Assembly (NCBI GenBank): GCA_030411725.1
Contig: MU839836.1
Span: 372,001-436,000, forward strand
Direction of reading: 5' to 3'
DNA length: 64,000 bases
From: Echria macrotheca
Taxonomy: Eukaryota > Ascomycota > Sordariomycetes > Sordariales > Schizotheciaceae
Made by a program: the position numbers and the translations under genes
The notes under the pieces: generated by a model
What the model was told of the DNA's origin: nothing
The model's input: only the letters and a program-made list of their open reading frames with translations
Database searches by the model: none
In this document: piece after piece, positions 22,615 through 32,310 of the stretch
Numbering within the stretch: the first letter of the stretch is position 1
Layout of the letters: every line of letters starts with the position of its first letter

Positions 22615-23045
22615 GGCTTCCGTGACGTGGTGTGTTGGTGGGGGCGGGGTGGGGGCGGGGCAACGATGGTAATCGACGACCAAGTTATCGTTGCGAAACG
22701 TGAAGCGGATTGAAGTTTGAGATTAGAGTTGATGGATGAGAAAATCTGGATTTATCTTGAGAACTGATAATCAGGGGAAGCCAAGGGGAAGGGGCTCTTA
22801 TAGATCGGGCTGGATGGAACAGACGGGCAAGTGAGCTGATGTCACAGACCACAGCGGCGAGGCTGCAACGACAGGGGATCAATTCGATTCAATCTGGCCA
22901 ATCAGCGTCACGGTATTTCACATCCACTCAACCTCTCGCATCTCGACTCGATTGGGACAGGACACAGGTGTGGATTCAGACATTAAACTGGGAACCTGTC
23001 GCGTGATCCGATTTATCAAGACTTTGGGCACCATAGCTGACTTCA
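22615..23045. other. Intergenic between CxC protein gene start and coiled-coil gene end
   Basis: A 431-bp gap between two minus-strand genes. It holds the promoter of the CxC gene and the 3' flank of the coiled-coil gene. CCTCTTATAGATCG-like T/A segments near 22794-22804 may include a weak core promoter. No gene was seen. Confidence 0.5.
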
Positions 23046-24734
23046 CTATTTCTGCATCTCCTTCCCCTTTGAAGTCGGCGCCGCCTTCTCAGATGGACCC
23101 CCTGCCTCCGCCTTCCGCGCCGGCTGAGGAGACCCAGAACCCTGTCTTGCCGGCTGTCGCATGCTCAACCTACGTCGTAACATCGACTTGGTTGCGTCCT
23201 GGGGACGTGCAACCTGCCGCTCTACTTCCATCTCCGCAACCGCGGCGACCACCTCAGACTGGCCAGACCATAGCGCCTTCGCAGGACACAGAACATCGTC
23301 ATATCCCACTGTAAACTCCGGAAACAGCGGCACCAAAGGATCGGCCCTCGATAGATCACCTGTCTGTCCACCATAGTCCATGTACAGGTCCTCATTCACC
23401 TCAAGCGACTGGTGCTCGAGCCGCAATTCAGTGTTGATACGGCTTCGGGAAGCACGTAGTGGCTCCCAGATCACTGTGGCTTCCTGAAGGAGACCCTCGA
23501 TCTTGCCGACGAAGTCGTCACGGACACGGCCAACAGGAAAAAGCATTTCCGTGTTTGCGCAGACGTCTCTCAATGCATTGCCGATGGCTTGCGCGGGCGC
23601 CTCTTCATTGCCGAATTCGGTGAGCAGCTGAACACGAACGAGTGCTTCTCGACGGGGGTTCTTGCTCTGAAGAGCTCGGCAAACCGTCGAGATGGCACGC
23701 TGCAGATCCGGTGCGTGTGGCAGTGGTATATCGACCAGAATGTGATCCGCGAGGGCCTTGCTGAAGACGTATTCCACCAGGGCACACCGCATCAGACACG
23801 CCGGACGGGTAGTGGACGAGGAGAGTGGAAGGTTGTTCAGATAGCCCGTGGGAGTCGGGATGGAGAGCTGCAGACTGGTGAGCTTGAGAGACTCAAGGTC
23901 AGATAATGCTTCCTTACCGGCGGAGCGCTGACAGCCAACACACATGACAACACCGTGTTGTGGCACTTCACGGCGAATTCCTCAAGGACATCACCACTAT
24001 CTGTGTCAGCCAGCTCTGGAAAGAATAGCGGGTGCATACATCTCCTCGTGGTCGCGCTCATCCAGAACATCCTCTCGAAGAAAGCCCTTCAGCTCTCCAT
24101 ACTGCTCCTCGGCGTCGGCCCAACGGATCTCCAGGTCCCTTTTCTCGAGTTCCACCTTTTTGAGCATATTGTCCTTCTTTTTGAGGAGTTCGCCCTGTCT
24201 AGAAAGGTCCGCCTGCAGCTTCTTGCACTCCTTTTTGGCTCCCACCGCCTCGTTTTTCTTCTCTTCAAGCTCACCCCGGACCTGGTGATACTTCTCCTCC
24301 ACCCCCACGACGCGATCCATCTGGTGGTTGTATTCCCGCTGCTTCTTTTCAAAGTCCTTCCATAGCCCGTCCTTGACTATTTGCACGCGGTTGACCTCGG
24401 CGGAGAGCTTGGCCACGGCCTCATCTTTCTCCTTGCGAAGAGCCTCCAGCTGTGCTTCCTTGGCTTCGAGGTCCGAGTTGAGTCTGGCGTGGATTTCGAC
24501 CAGTCTGCCAAACTCCTCAACTCCCAGGCTATCCTCCTTGAGCTCTTTTGCGATGCCGCAGATCTTGTTCAGCGCGTCAAAAATCTTGGATACCTTTGAT
24601 GACGGCTTAGCTGCGTTGCCTGCTGTCTTTGGCACGTTGCCTGCAGCCTTTGGCGTGTTGCCTTCATCTTTTGGCGCATTGCTTGCTGGCTTTGACGCCT
24701 CTGTGTTGCCGTCTTTCTTCTTGTTGCCGGACAT
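23046..24734 (-). CDS. Coiled-coil protein of unknown function
   Basis: A 531-residue protein. The first 50 residues are a Lys/Asn/Pro-rich tail with degenerate repeats (APKDEGNTPKAAGNVPKTAG). Residues about 55-230 are a long charged coiled coil (for example LEAKEAQLEALRKEKDEAVA). The C-terminal half is a mostly helical domain (ALVEYVFSKALADHILVDIP, TVIWEPLRASRSRINTELR) ending in a basic disordered tail. Three exons are joined: 24734-24040, 23996-23918 and 23867-23046. Intron 1 (43 bp) is GTATGC...GATAG with a GGCTGAC branch; the nearer ACAG acceptor would create a stop. Intron 2 (50 bp) is GTAAGG...TGCAG; an AAG 15 bases earlier is also in frame. The layout resembles fungal proteins with a MEI5-like coiled coil, but I cannot assign a function. 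Confidence 0.75.
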
Positions 24735-25048
24735 GGTCGTAATCGCAGAGAAAGGACTACGGTAGCTAGGATTGGATTGTGGACGGCACCAGAGAGAGAT
24801 CAATACCTAGAACATGAAGAGCCAAGGAGTGGGGGTTATGAGTTGTTTTCCACCAGCCAGGATTGCCCGAAGCTGTATCCAGCCGAGAGCACAATTGCTT
24901 GTGTCGGCAAGCAATACGGATGCTGTGTGAAGCCGTCATCGGCGTCCTGGTCTGGCTGGCCGGATGTTTGCTTCAATGCTCCCAGCCGTAGAGAGCAATC
25001 ATTGGTGGATTCTGTTTGTACCAAGCACATTCCACCTTATTGGCGTCT
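24735..25048. other. Intergenic, 314 bp
   Basis: Promoter of the coiled-coil gene and 3' flank of the methyltransferase gene, both on the minus strand. No further feature was recognised. Confidence 0.5.
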
Positions 25049-26206
25049 TCATGCTCTCGAAAATAGATACATCTCTACCGACTGATCATCGCCGTCCAGA
25101 ACCGGGAGGGGCGCTCTTGTTTGTTCGGCCACAGTCCAGCGCTCCTTGGCCATCATGTGGAAAAACTCTCTCTCGGACGAGTGCCTCGGCTTGGTAGCCA
25201 GAAAGATCTTGGTGTCTTTAGGGGCAGCGCTGCGACCCGAAAGCTCGTGGATCGCGGAAAGCGTCTGAACCAGTGCCAGCAGCGTGTCGGTGTTGTATGT
25301 GCATTCGCTGACAAGAATGACGTCCCACGAGCTGGCCTGTGCCCTTTCCCCAAACACTCCGTTCCTCCCGTCTTGCCAATCTAAGCTCTCAAACTCAACG
25401 TTGGCCTCTGGCTTCTCGGAAGAACGCACGTCCTCCTCGTAGCGCAGGATGTTGGCTTGAGCTCGCTCTTCCGCCTCTGGGAGGTCGGTCATCAGTATAT
25501 CCGCTTGCAAACCTGCAGCACGGAGAATCCGCGACAGCCCGATGCCTACAATCCCAACACCACATCCAAGCTCGATGATATCGAGATGATGGTTCGACTG
25601 CCGCAAGAGCCCGCTGAACAGGGGCATGGGGTTTGTGGGGCTAGGAATGTTGTTCAGGCACATATTCGCAATGAACGAAAGCGTCACGATGCCGCCGTCC
25701 CACACATGGCGTGCGATGCTGTCGCCAAAGTCCTCCTCGACTTGGAGTGCGTTCACGGCAGCGGAAGCATCGCCCCCAACAATCCGTAGGCTACGAAAAC
25801 AGACAGGCGACGGCTTTTCGTCGCTTGAAGGCATATCAGCGAAGACGCCCACGATCAGCCCCTTGCTGTCCGGAGCCGGGTAGACATCTGTGGTGCCGAG
25901 CGCCGTTAGCTGGCGGCTCGAAGGGCGGATCTGAATGGTCTGGATGGGCTGCGACGGTAGGGGTAGATCGAACTTGAGCACCCGCATGCCGGCTCGCCAT
26001 CGAGGGGTAGCATTCCTGGTGAGGATGACGGGCTTGAGCGAGTTGTCGACATCGTGGTAGGCGCCAATGACCGACAGCTCGACGGGCTCTTGCGGCGAGA
26101 GGTACGAGTCGCCCAGATCCGTCGTGATGGTCAGTGCCAACTTCAGCTGATTTCGCGAAGCCCCTCGCTCGACGGCCGGCGGGCGCAGCAGTCTTATGTA
26201 GTGCAT
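25049..26206 (-). CDS. Putative protein-lysine methyltransferase (Methyltransf_16 / METTL21-like)
   Basis: A 385-residue SAM-dependent methyltransferase of the seven-beta-strand class that includes lysine methyltransferases of translation factors and chaperones. Visible motifs are VWDGGIVTL (168-176), the SAM-binding motif I IIELGCGVGIVGIGL (210-224), the acidic strand end DILMTDLPEA (236-245) and the post-IV segment VILVSECTYN (296-305), typical of METTL21/EFM-type enzymes. About 165 residues precede the catalytic core, longer than in the smallest members. The single exon starts at MHYIRLLRP (26206); the upstream in-frame Met residues lie in a UTR-like stretch. The protein substrate cannot be told from sequence. 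The deaminase gene is divergent, 453 bp away. Confidence 0.85.
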   Translation of the reverse strand: MHYIRLLRPPAVERGASRNQLKLALTITTDLGDSYLSPQEPVELSVIGAYHDVDNSLKPVILTRNATPRWRAGMRVLKFDLPLPSQPIQTIQIRPSSRQLTALGTTDVYPAPDSKGLIVGVFADMPSSDEKPSPVCFRSLRIVGGDASAAVNALQVEEDFGDSIARHVWDGGIVTLSFIANMCLNNIPSPTNPMPLFSGLLRQSNHHLDIIELGCGVGIVGIGLSRILRAAGLQADILMTDLPEAEERAQANILRYEEDVRSSEKPEANVEFESLDWQDGRNGVFGERAQASSWDVILVSECTYNTDTLLALVQTLSAIHELSGRSAAPKDTKIFLATKPRHSSEREFFHMMAKERWTVAEQTRAPLPVLDGDDQSVEMYLFSRA

Positions 26207-26659
26207 GGTTGCTGATTCCCGGCAAAAAATTCGAGGTTGGGTCGAGGTGGGATGCAAAGTCTGCGTGTTGGGGGTTAGGGTTGCTGCTCGCAACTTCTTA
26301 GCTCTTGCAGAATGACGAAGGGCGACTTCCTCCTTTCCAACATGTGACGACCAAGCGAGAGAACACTGGAAATTGTTGCAGCAAGCCATCAAAGGCCTAG
26401 GCCGGGAGCTGACCCGGCAACTCCGTTTCCCACATCATGGAGCCCCATGGTCCGACTCTCAGGGCGCCCCGGCGGGTGCCGAAAAGCGGCGCCTCCATCT
26501 CGGTGTCCGCCGGTAGGTCCAGATAAAGGCTGCGCCGGTGCAAACTTAAAAGGTATCCCATCCAGCTCCCGCGACACGGTTCCGTCACTCTAACGTATTG
26601 CTATCTGAAGACTTCGAGACAATTGTAGCCTCTTTTGCAACCCTATTTCGACCTCAACC
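26207..26659. promoter_or_regulatory. Divergent promoter region between methyltransferase and deaminase genes
   Basis: A non-coding 453-bp segment between two divergent starts. An A-rich core CAAACTTAAAAGGTATCC lies about 110 bp upstream of the deaminase ATG. Confidence 0.6.
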
Positions 26660-27310
26660 ATGGGCTCCCCACATTCCCCTTCAACGCTCCTGTCGGCCAT
26701 CCTCAAGGTCACGGAAGACAAGGTCGTTCCCCTGACGCGGTCCGGTGTCTCTTCTGGGAGCAAGCTCTTCGGCGCTGCCATCCTGAACCGATTCGATCTT
26801 GCGCCCGTCACAGTGGCCACCAACAACGAGCGCATCTCGCCGCTACTGCACGGCGAAGTCAACTGCATCCAGCAGTTCTTTGCATCCCCGGCCGAGGCTA
26901 GACCAGCGACTAAAGACTGCGTCTTCTTCGCGACGCATGAACCGTGCTCGCTCTGCCTTAGTGCCATCACCTGGGCCGGCTTCAACGAGTTTTACTATCT
27001 CTTCACATACGAGGATAGCCGAGACCTGTTCGCCATCCCCTACGATATCGACATTCTCGAGCAGGTCTTCCGCGTGCCTGGTCCTTCCGACACGGCCGAG
27101 ACACTAGCAGCCCGGCCGCTGTACAACCGGAGAAACAAATTCTTCACGGCCAAGAGCCTCGCAGATGTTGTCGACGAGATGGCCGACGGCGCAGAGAAGC
27201 AGCACTGGGCAGCTGAGATCGCACGGATCAAGGAGCTATATAACTCCCTGAGCGAAACTTATCAGGAGGGCAAGAAGGCGGGAGCGGAAAGTGCTAGCGT
27301 GTGGAAGTAG
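26660..27310 (+). CDS. CMP/dCMP-type (cytidine deaminase-like) zinc deaminase
   Basis: A 216-residue single-exon protein of the cytidine/deoxycytidylate deaminase superfamily. The zinc and catalytic signature is complete: HGE (64-66, first zinc ligand and proton-shuttling Glu) and PCSLC (95-99, two zinc Cys), in the EPCSLCLSAITWAGF context. An FGAAILNR-like strand precedes it. The C-terminal third is helical and charged. Members of the superfamily act on nucleosides, nucleotides, guanine or tRNA bases; the substrate cannot be decided here. The context CAACCATGG supports the start at 26660. It shares a promoter region with the methyltransferase gene. Confidence 0.88.
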   Translation: MGSPHSPSTLLSAILKVTEDKVVPLTRSGVSSGSKLFGAAILNRFDLAPVTVATNNERISPLLHGEVNCIQQFFASPAEARPATKDCVFFATHEPCSLCLSAITWAGFNEFYYLFTYEDSRDLFAIPYDIDILEQVFRVPGPSDTAETLAARPLYNRRNKFFTAKSLADVVDEMADGAEKQHWAAEIARIKELYNSLSETYQEGKKAGAESASVWK

Positions 27311-27455
27311 GCTAGTCTCTAGCTATTCGAATCGTGGCTACCTCACTACGAAACTTGACGAGTCCATGTGATGCACCGGCCGGAAGCGCTTGGTCACAGC
27401 CCTAGCAGTAGCGCCTCGCAACTTCGATTTGGGAACGTCCACCTGTGCTGGATGA

Positions 27456-27462
27456 TATAAAT
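27456..27462 (+). promoter_or_regulatory. TATA box of the 1,438-aa protein gene
   Basis: TATAAAT in the context GATGATATAAATTAG, 110 bp upstream of the start at 27572, in the 261-bp gap after the deaminase gene. Confidence 0.55.
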
Positions 27463-27571
27463 TAGCTGCACTTCAACTCTTCGGACTGAGTGCACTCTCT
27501 TCGCTTTTGTCAACCACCAACATCGATCCCACCGTCATTCGCTCCCCCAGATCAAGTCCCCAACATTCCAT

Positions 27572-30500
27572 ATGCCTCTCACAAATGCCCCCAAGGACCC
27601 GCGCAAGCCGCCGATCAAGATACGTAGCCAGATGGCTGTTCTCATGGATCTACACAAGCAGACAACACCAAGGAAGCTGGACGACGAAACTCGCAAAGCG
27701 ATGGAGGCTGCCGAAAGCCGGCCTGCTTACGAGCAGCTTCGTCACAACTTGACCCATATTGGTACCAACAAGGAGGTTTTCGGTGTCAATGACATACGCC
27801 CGTGGAGTTGGAAAATTCCGCAGATGGCTGGCCATCACCACACTGCCTCCACGGAACCGCCGCATCCTGCATGGCTCGCGACCTCCTCTCTTGCACCACC
27901 CTCGCCGGTTTCCAGCCCTCCGCCCCGAGCCCCGATCAATGATCCAACCGAGAGTTCGGTCGACTGCGCTCAAGTCAACCCTTCCCCCCATAACCCGGTC
28001 GATGTCCTGGCCGAGACCACGACCGACTCGGCTCAAGCCAGCACTCCAGTTGAAGTAGAGACCGAGCCGTCAACTGGCTCACCAAAACCCCCAGTGAACA
28101 TTGAAGCCCCGTCCCCAGCAAGTCCAAACGGGCAGTCAGTCACGCTCGCGGCCGAGTCCGAAGACAAACGAGCCCCTCCTCGAACCGAGGCCCTGCTTCA
28201 GAATACAGAGGAGATGCCGACAGTGATTGTTGCGAGCACTGCTATCGATGTCGCGGAACCTGCTGTTGATGTGGCGGGGCCTGTTGCTTCCGTTGCGAGC
28301 CCCACGATCGACCTCGAGAGCCCTGAGGGTGTTGTGAGCCCAACTACCGGTGTTGCGAGCTCTCCTACCAGTAATACGAACTCTGCTGCTGGTATTGAGA
28401 GCCCTGCTATCGGCGCTGAGAGCCCCGTCGGTGGTGCTGTGAACCCTACTGCAAGGGCTGCGAGCCCGGCCGCTAGAACTGCAAAGCCTGCCCCTGAAGC
28501 TACGAGTCCTGTCGCTCATTCTGTGAGCCATACTACTGGCGTTGAATCACAGGACACAACTCTCCCTGACCAATCTCCCCACGTACCCGATTCCGAGTGG
28601 ACGACAGTCCCCGCCAGAACGAAAGCGGATCCGACCACTAGAACCGCCCCAAAGACACTGAACAGCTCCTCGCCGGCTACTTCAGACAGCAAGGCCGAGC
28701 CTGTGCACAAGAACCCTTTCGGGGTCCTCTCCACACGCCCTGTCTCAGCCAGTGCCGCGAGAAAAAAAGGCAAAAGGGAAGCGAAAAGTGTCCGCAATCC
28801 ACCAAACAACGGTACCACAGAGAGAGGAGCCAGTATGGTCCACAAGCCTGAGGCGTCCAGTAGTATATCAAACAACCGCGCTAAGAATAGCACCTCTGTG
28901 AGCACTGCCAATTCCGGTCGTGCGAATGTCAAGCAGGCATGGAACACGTCTTTCCAGAAAGATACCACCAGGACCAATGTTGCTGAGAAGCAGGGCGTCG
29001 AGTCGACCACAGGAGCATCCATCTCAAAACCAGTCACACCTGCAGCACGCCTTTTGTATTCACAGGTAGCTAAGATCACTGAATCAACTGCCAAGTCAGC
29101 CACAGGATTAACCGCATCCTCCAAGATAGTGGCACCCGCCGCACCGCTGTCATATGCACAGGTAGCTAAAATCACTGGATCGGCAGCCAAGTCAGCCACA
29201 GGGTCAATCTCATCCCCAAAGACAGTCACACCGGCATTACCGTTGCCATATCCCCAGACAGCTAAACCCACGGAATCAACAGGACGCAAGCTTGTCATCA
29301 AGCCGGCCCAGCCGACGGCATCAACAGCATCCTCCAGGACTGTTCCCCACATCAGCTACGCCGAGAAAGCAGCCGGGAGGGCCGCGGGGGCAGCGGCAGG
29401 ATCTTCCGGCAAGCCAGAAGGCGCGCGACCTCGCGCCACGGTGACTGGAGGGTCTGGCAAAACCGGGGCTTCTTCAGCGGTTGATCCTTCGATGAATACG
29501 GCACCTACCAAGAACAAATGGATGACTTTTTCTAACAAAAAGGTCACCAAGACCGCTAAGAATACTGTTTCCAGAGATCTTCCTACTCTAGAAGCTCTGC
29601 GGTCAGGGGAATATAGTATTGTTGCGGGTCCTCTGGAGTCACGGGAGCAGCCGGGACAGGATCCCAAGAATGGGACGCCGCAAGGAGGTCGTTCCTATGC
29701 CAAAGCGGCTGCAGAGTCGGGACGGAGCGACAGCTCAGGGGCTCTCCCAGTGGGTCACCAGAAAATAGAGCCAGAGGGAGACCCAGAGCCAGAGCCAGAG
29801 CTAGACCCAGAGCCAAAACCGGACCCAGACCCAGACCCAGAGCCAGAGCCAGAGCCAGAGCTAGAGCCAGGGCCGAAGCCAGACTCAGACCTAGAGTCAA
29901 AGCCAAACCCAGAGCCAAAGCCAAACCCAGATACAGAGCCGAAAGAGTCAGAGACTCTTCGTCCATTAGACTTACAGCACAAGGGATCAGAAAGCCCCGA
30001 GCAAAAAGTATCAAGCTTGCCCGATCATCTAGAATCATTGACAACCTCAAGTGGCAAGGAGAAGGACGAAATTGCCATTTCTATATCAGACTTGGCGGCT
30101 CCAACGGACGATGTGAACGAGAGAGCAACTATTCCTTCATCGGACTTACAGCACACGGCAGAATGTCCAGAGCTGAAAGTATCGGTATTACCCGATCAGC
30201 CAGAACCATCGAAAGATTCAAGGGACACGAAAATGCGTTCCGTATCTATGCCCATTCCGGAAAGAACAGCGCCAGCGCATGAAGCGAAGCGGGCTTCCCT
30301 TCCCATCTCATCATCAGCTGCATCGTTGGAGGACAATGGGAAGGAGACAATGCGGCCGGTTTCTGTTTCCGAGAAAGGTCCATCAACGGTGGTGGAAGAA
30401 ACGAAGGTACGTTGAACTCAAAGTTTACCTGCCGTCTGAGTGCACTGCTTGGCCTGCTGGCTGGAAGCAGCATATAATACGCTGGACTGTTGCAGTTGGG

Positions 30501-32044
30501 CATCTTCATTTCCACAACCACACCGTCTCCGCAACACACCTCCGCTAATAGTTATCGCACAGACTGACCACGATCCGAAACCATCTGCTGGGGCAGAGCC
30601 TGAGTCTCGGCCGACGAACAACATTGAACAAGATTCTGGATACAGGTCCTCGCATGAATCTTGCGCTGTACAGCCCAGCCCCTCTCGGTCCCTAGGTGAA
30701 CGAACCATAGAAGTCAACCAGGGGTCTCATATACATTTTGTACCTCTTCAACCCAGTATGCCTCCGCCAGGCCCGACTCCGGGACATCCCGCTATGCATG
30801 CTGGACCTGTTGAGCCCCATCCGGCCCAACAAAGCTTGCCTCAGCAACCTCCTCATGCGCACCCCGAACCCCCTCAAGACGTTTCGCACAGGCAACCTGA
30901 GCCCAATCCCCAGTTTCAGCCGCAACCTGAGCCCAATCCCCAGTTTCAGCCGGGTCAACCTCAAGACCCTGGGTATGGGGAACCCGGATACCCTCGAGGC
31001 CCTGGGTACGAACAACCCGGATACCCTCCAGGCCCTGGGTACGAACAACCCGGACACCCTCCAGGCCCTGGGTACGAACAACCCGGGTACCATCCAGGCC
31101 CTGGGTACGAACAACCCGGATACCCTCAAGACCCTGGGTATGGGCAACCGGGATACCCTCAGGAGCCTCAGTATATTCAGGCGCCTCCACATTGGCAACC
31201 CGGGTTCCACCAGAGGCCGCACCACACGCAACCCGGCGCCTCTCAGTGGGAGTTTGCTCCCAATATGGGGCCGCCATACCCTGGACCCGAGCAATGGCAG
31301 CCCGTACAGCAGGTAGTTCATTTTTGGGGATATCCTCAAGTACATCATGGGCTACCTAGCTACGGCTCACATTTCGGACTGCCACCGTCGACAAACATCG
31401 CACCGGCGCCTCAGCCACAACAAAGCGAGCAAAAGGTATACGGGTATAGGAACCCATTCTACAGATCTGCCCCCGGTCACTGGGAAAGCAACACCGCAGG
31501 ATCCATGCCGAGGACGAACTTGCCACCGTCCGACGCTTCGGTGGGACGGACCACGCGCCGGGGATTTCGGAGGCGGACAAACTATGCACACCAAGACATT
31601 CCGGGGTCTTTCGAGGGCAACCAGGGAGGACAGGGACCTCCTCAGTTTACACCTGGTCGGGCAAACTTTGCCAGCCCGGGACAGCAACCACCCGGGCAGC
31701 AGCCATACCGGCAGGAAGGACAGGGCCCTGGTCAGTTTACACCTGGTCGGGCAAACTTTGCCAGCCCGGGACAGCAACCACCCTCGCGGCAGCCGTACGG
31801 GCAGGGAGGTTTCCCGCCGTCTCGTCAGCATGTCCCACATGTCCCGCAGCCACAGCCAACACCACCTGGGACTACGCAGCAGCAGCGGCATGTACCCTCT
31901 TCTGAATCTCCGACCATCATCAACATGTACGGGGGGACGGTGTATTTGGGTGGTGCTGGTGAGGAACGGGGCGTTCTGGGCGGTTCGGCAGGTCCACGGC
32001 ACCACCCAAGGCGCAGCGGTGGGAATATTAGGGGGAGTGAGTAG
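27572..32044 (+). CDS. Large low-complexity repetitive protein of unknown function
   Basis: A 1,438-residue protein from two exons: 27572-30406 and 30563-32044. The 156-bp intron has GTACGT, a GCTAATA branch and an ACAG acceptor, phase 0. Residues 1-90 are the most ordered-looking part (MAVLMDLHKQTTPRKLDDET and KEVFGVNDIRPWSWKIPQM). After that come a degenerate Ser/Pro/Ala repeat (28240-28540) and a 32-residue repeat with the core SYAQVAKIT (29040-29270), echoed by SYAEKAA and SYAKAAA. Next is an acidic EPEP/DPDP run (29770-29950). Exon 2 adds six 11-residue PGYEQPGYPPG units (30967-31160) and two FTPGRANFASPGQQPP units (31646-31790). No known domain or signal peptide was seen. Scaffold-like disorder is inference. 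Confidence 0.75.
30967..31160 (+). repeat. 33-bp coding minisatellite (PGYEQPGYPPG units)
   Basis: About six copies of a 33-bp unit containing CCTGGGTACGAACAACCCGG, all in frame within exon 2 of the large low-complexity protein. They are nearly identical, which suggests recent expansion or homogenisation. Confidence 0.9.
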
Positions 32045-32215
32045 TTCTGTGGGTTTTTTGTTGTTGTTTGTGTGTTTTACAATGTTGTTGTTGAGGTTAC
32101 AAGGCAGCGGTTGGATGGATAGCGATTCGTTTAGGATTAACATTGGGATTAGGATTAGGTCTGGTTTAGGTTTACGGGGTACCAGTTTGACTTGTTGTGG
32201 GGAGGCTGGGATGTG

Positions 32216-32310
32216 AGCAGCAGAGCAGAGCAGAGCAGAGCAGAGCAGAGCAGAGCAGAGCAGAGCAGAGCAGAGCAGAGCAGAGCAGAGCAGAGCAGCA
32301 GAGCAGCAGA
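32216..32310. repeat. (CAGAG)n pentanucleotide microsatellite
   Basis: About 15 uninterrupted units of CAGAG followed by degenerate CAGCAGAG units. It lies about 170 bp after the stop codon of the large low-complexity protein. Apparent ORFs here (RAEQS or ALLCS repeats) are products of the repeat. Confidence 0.95.
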
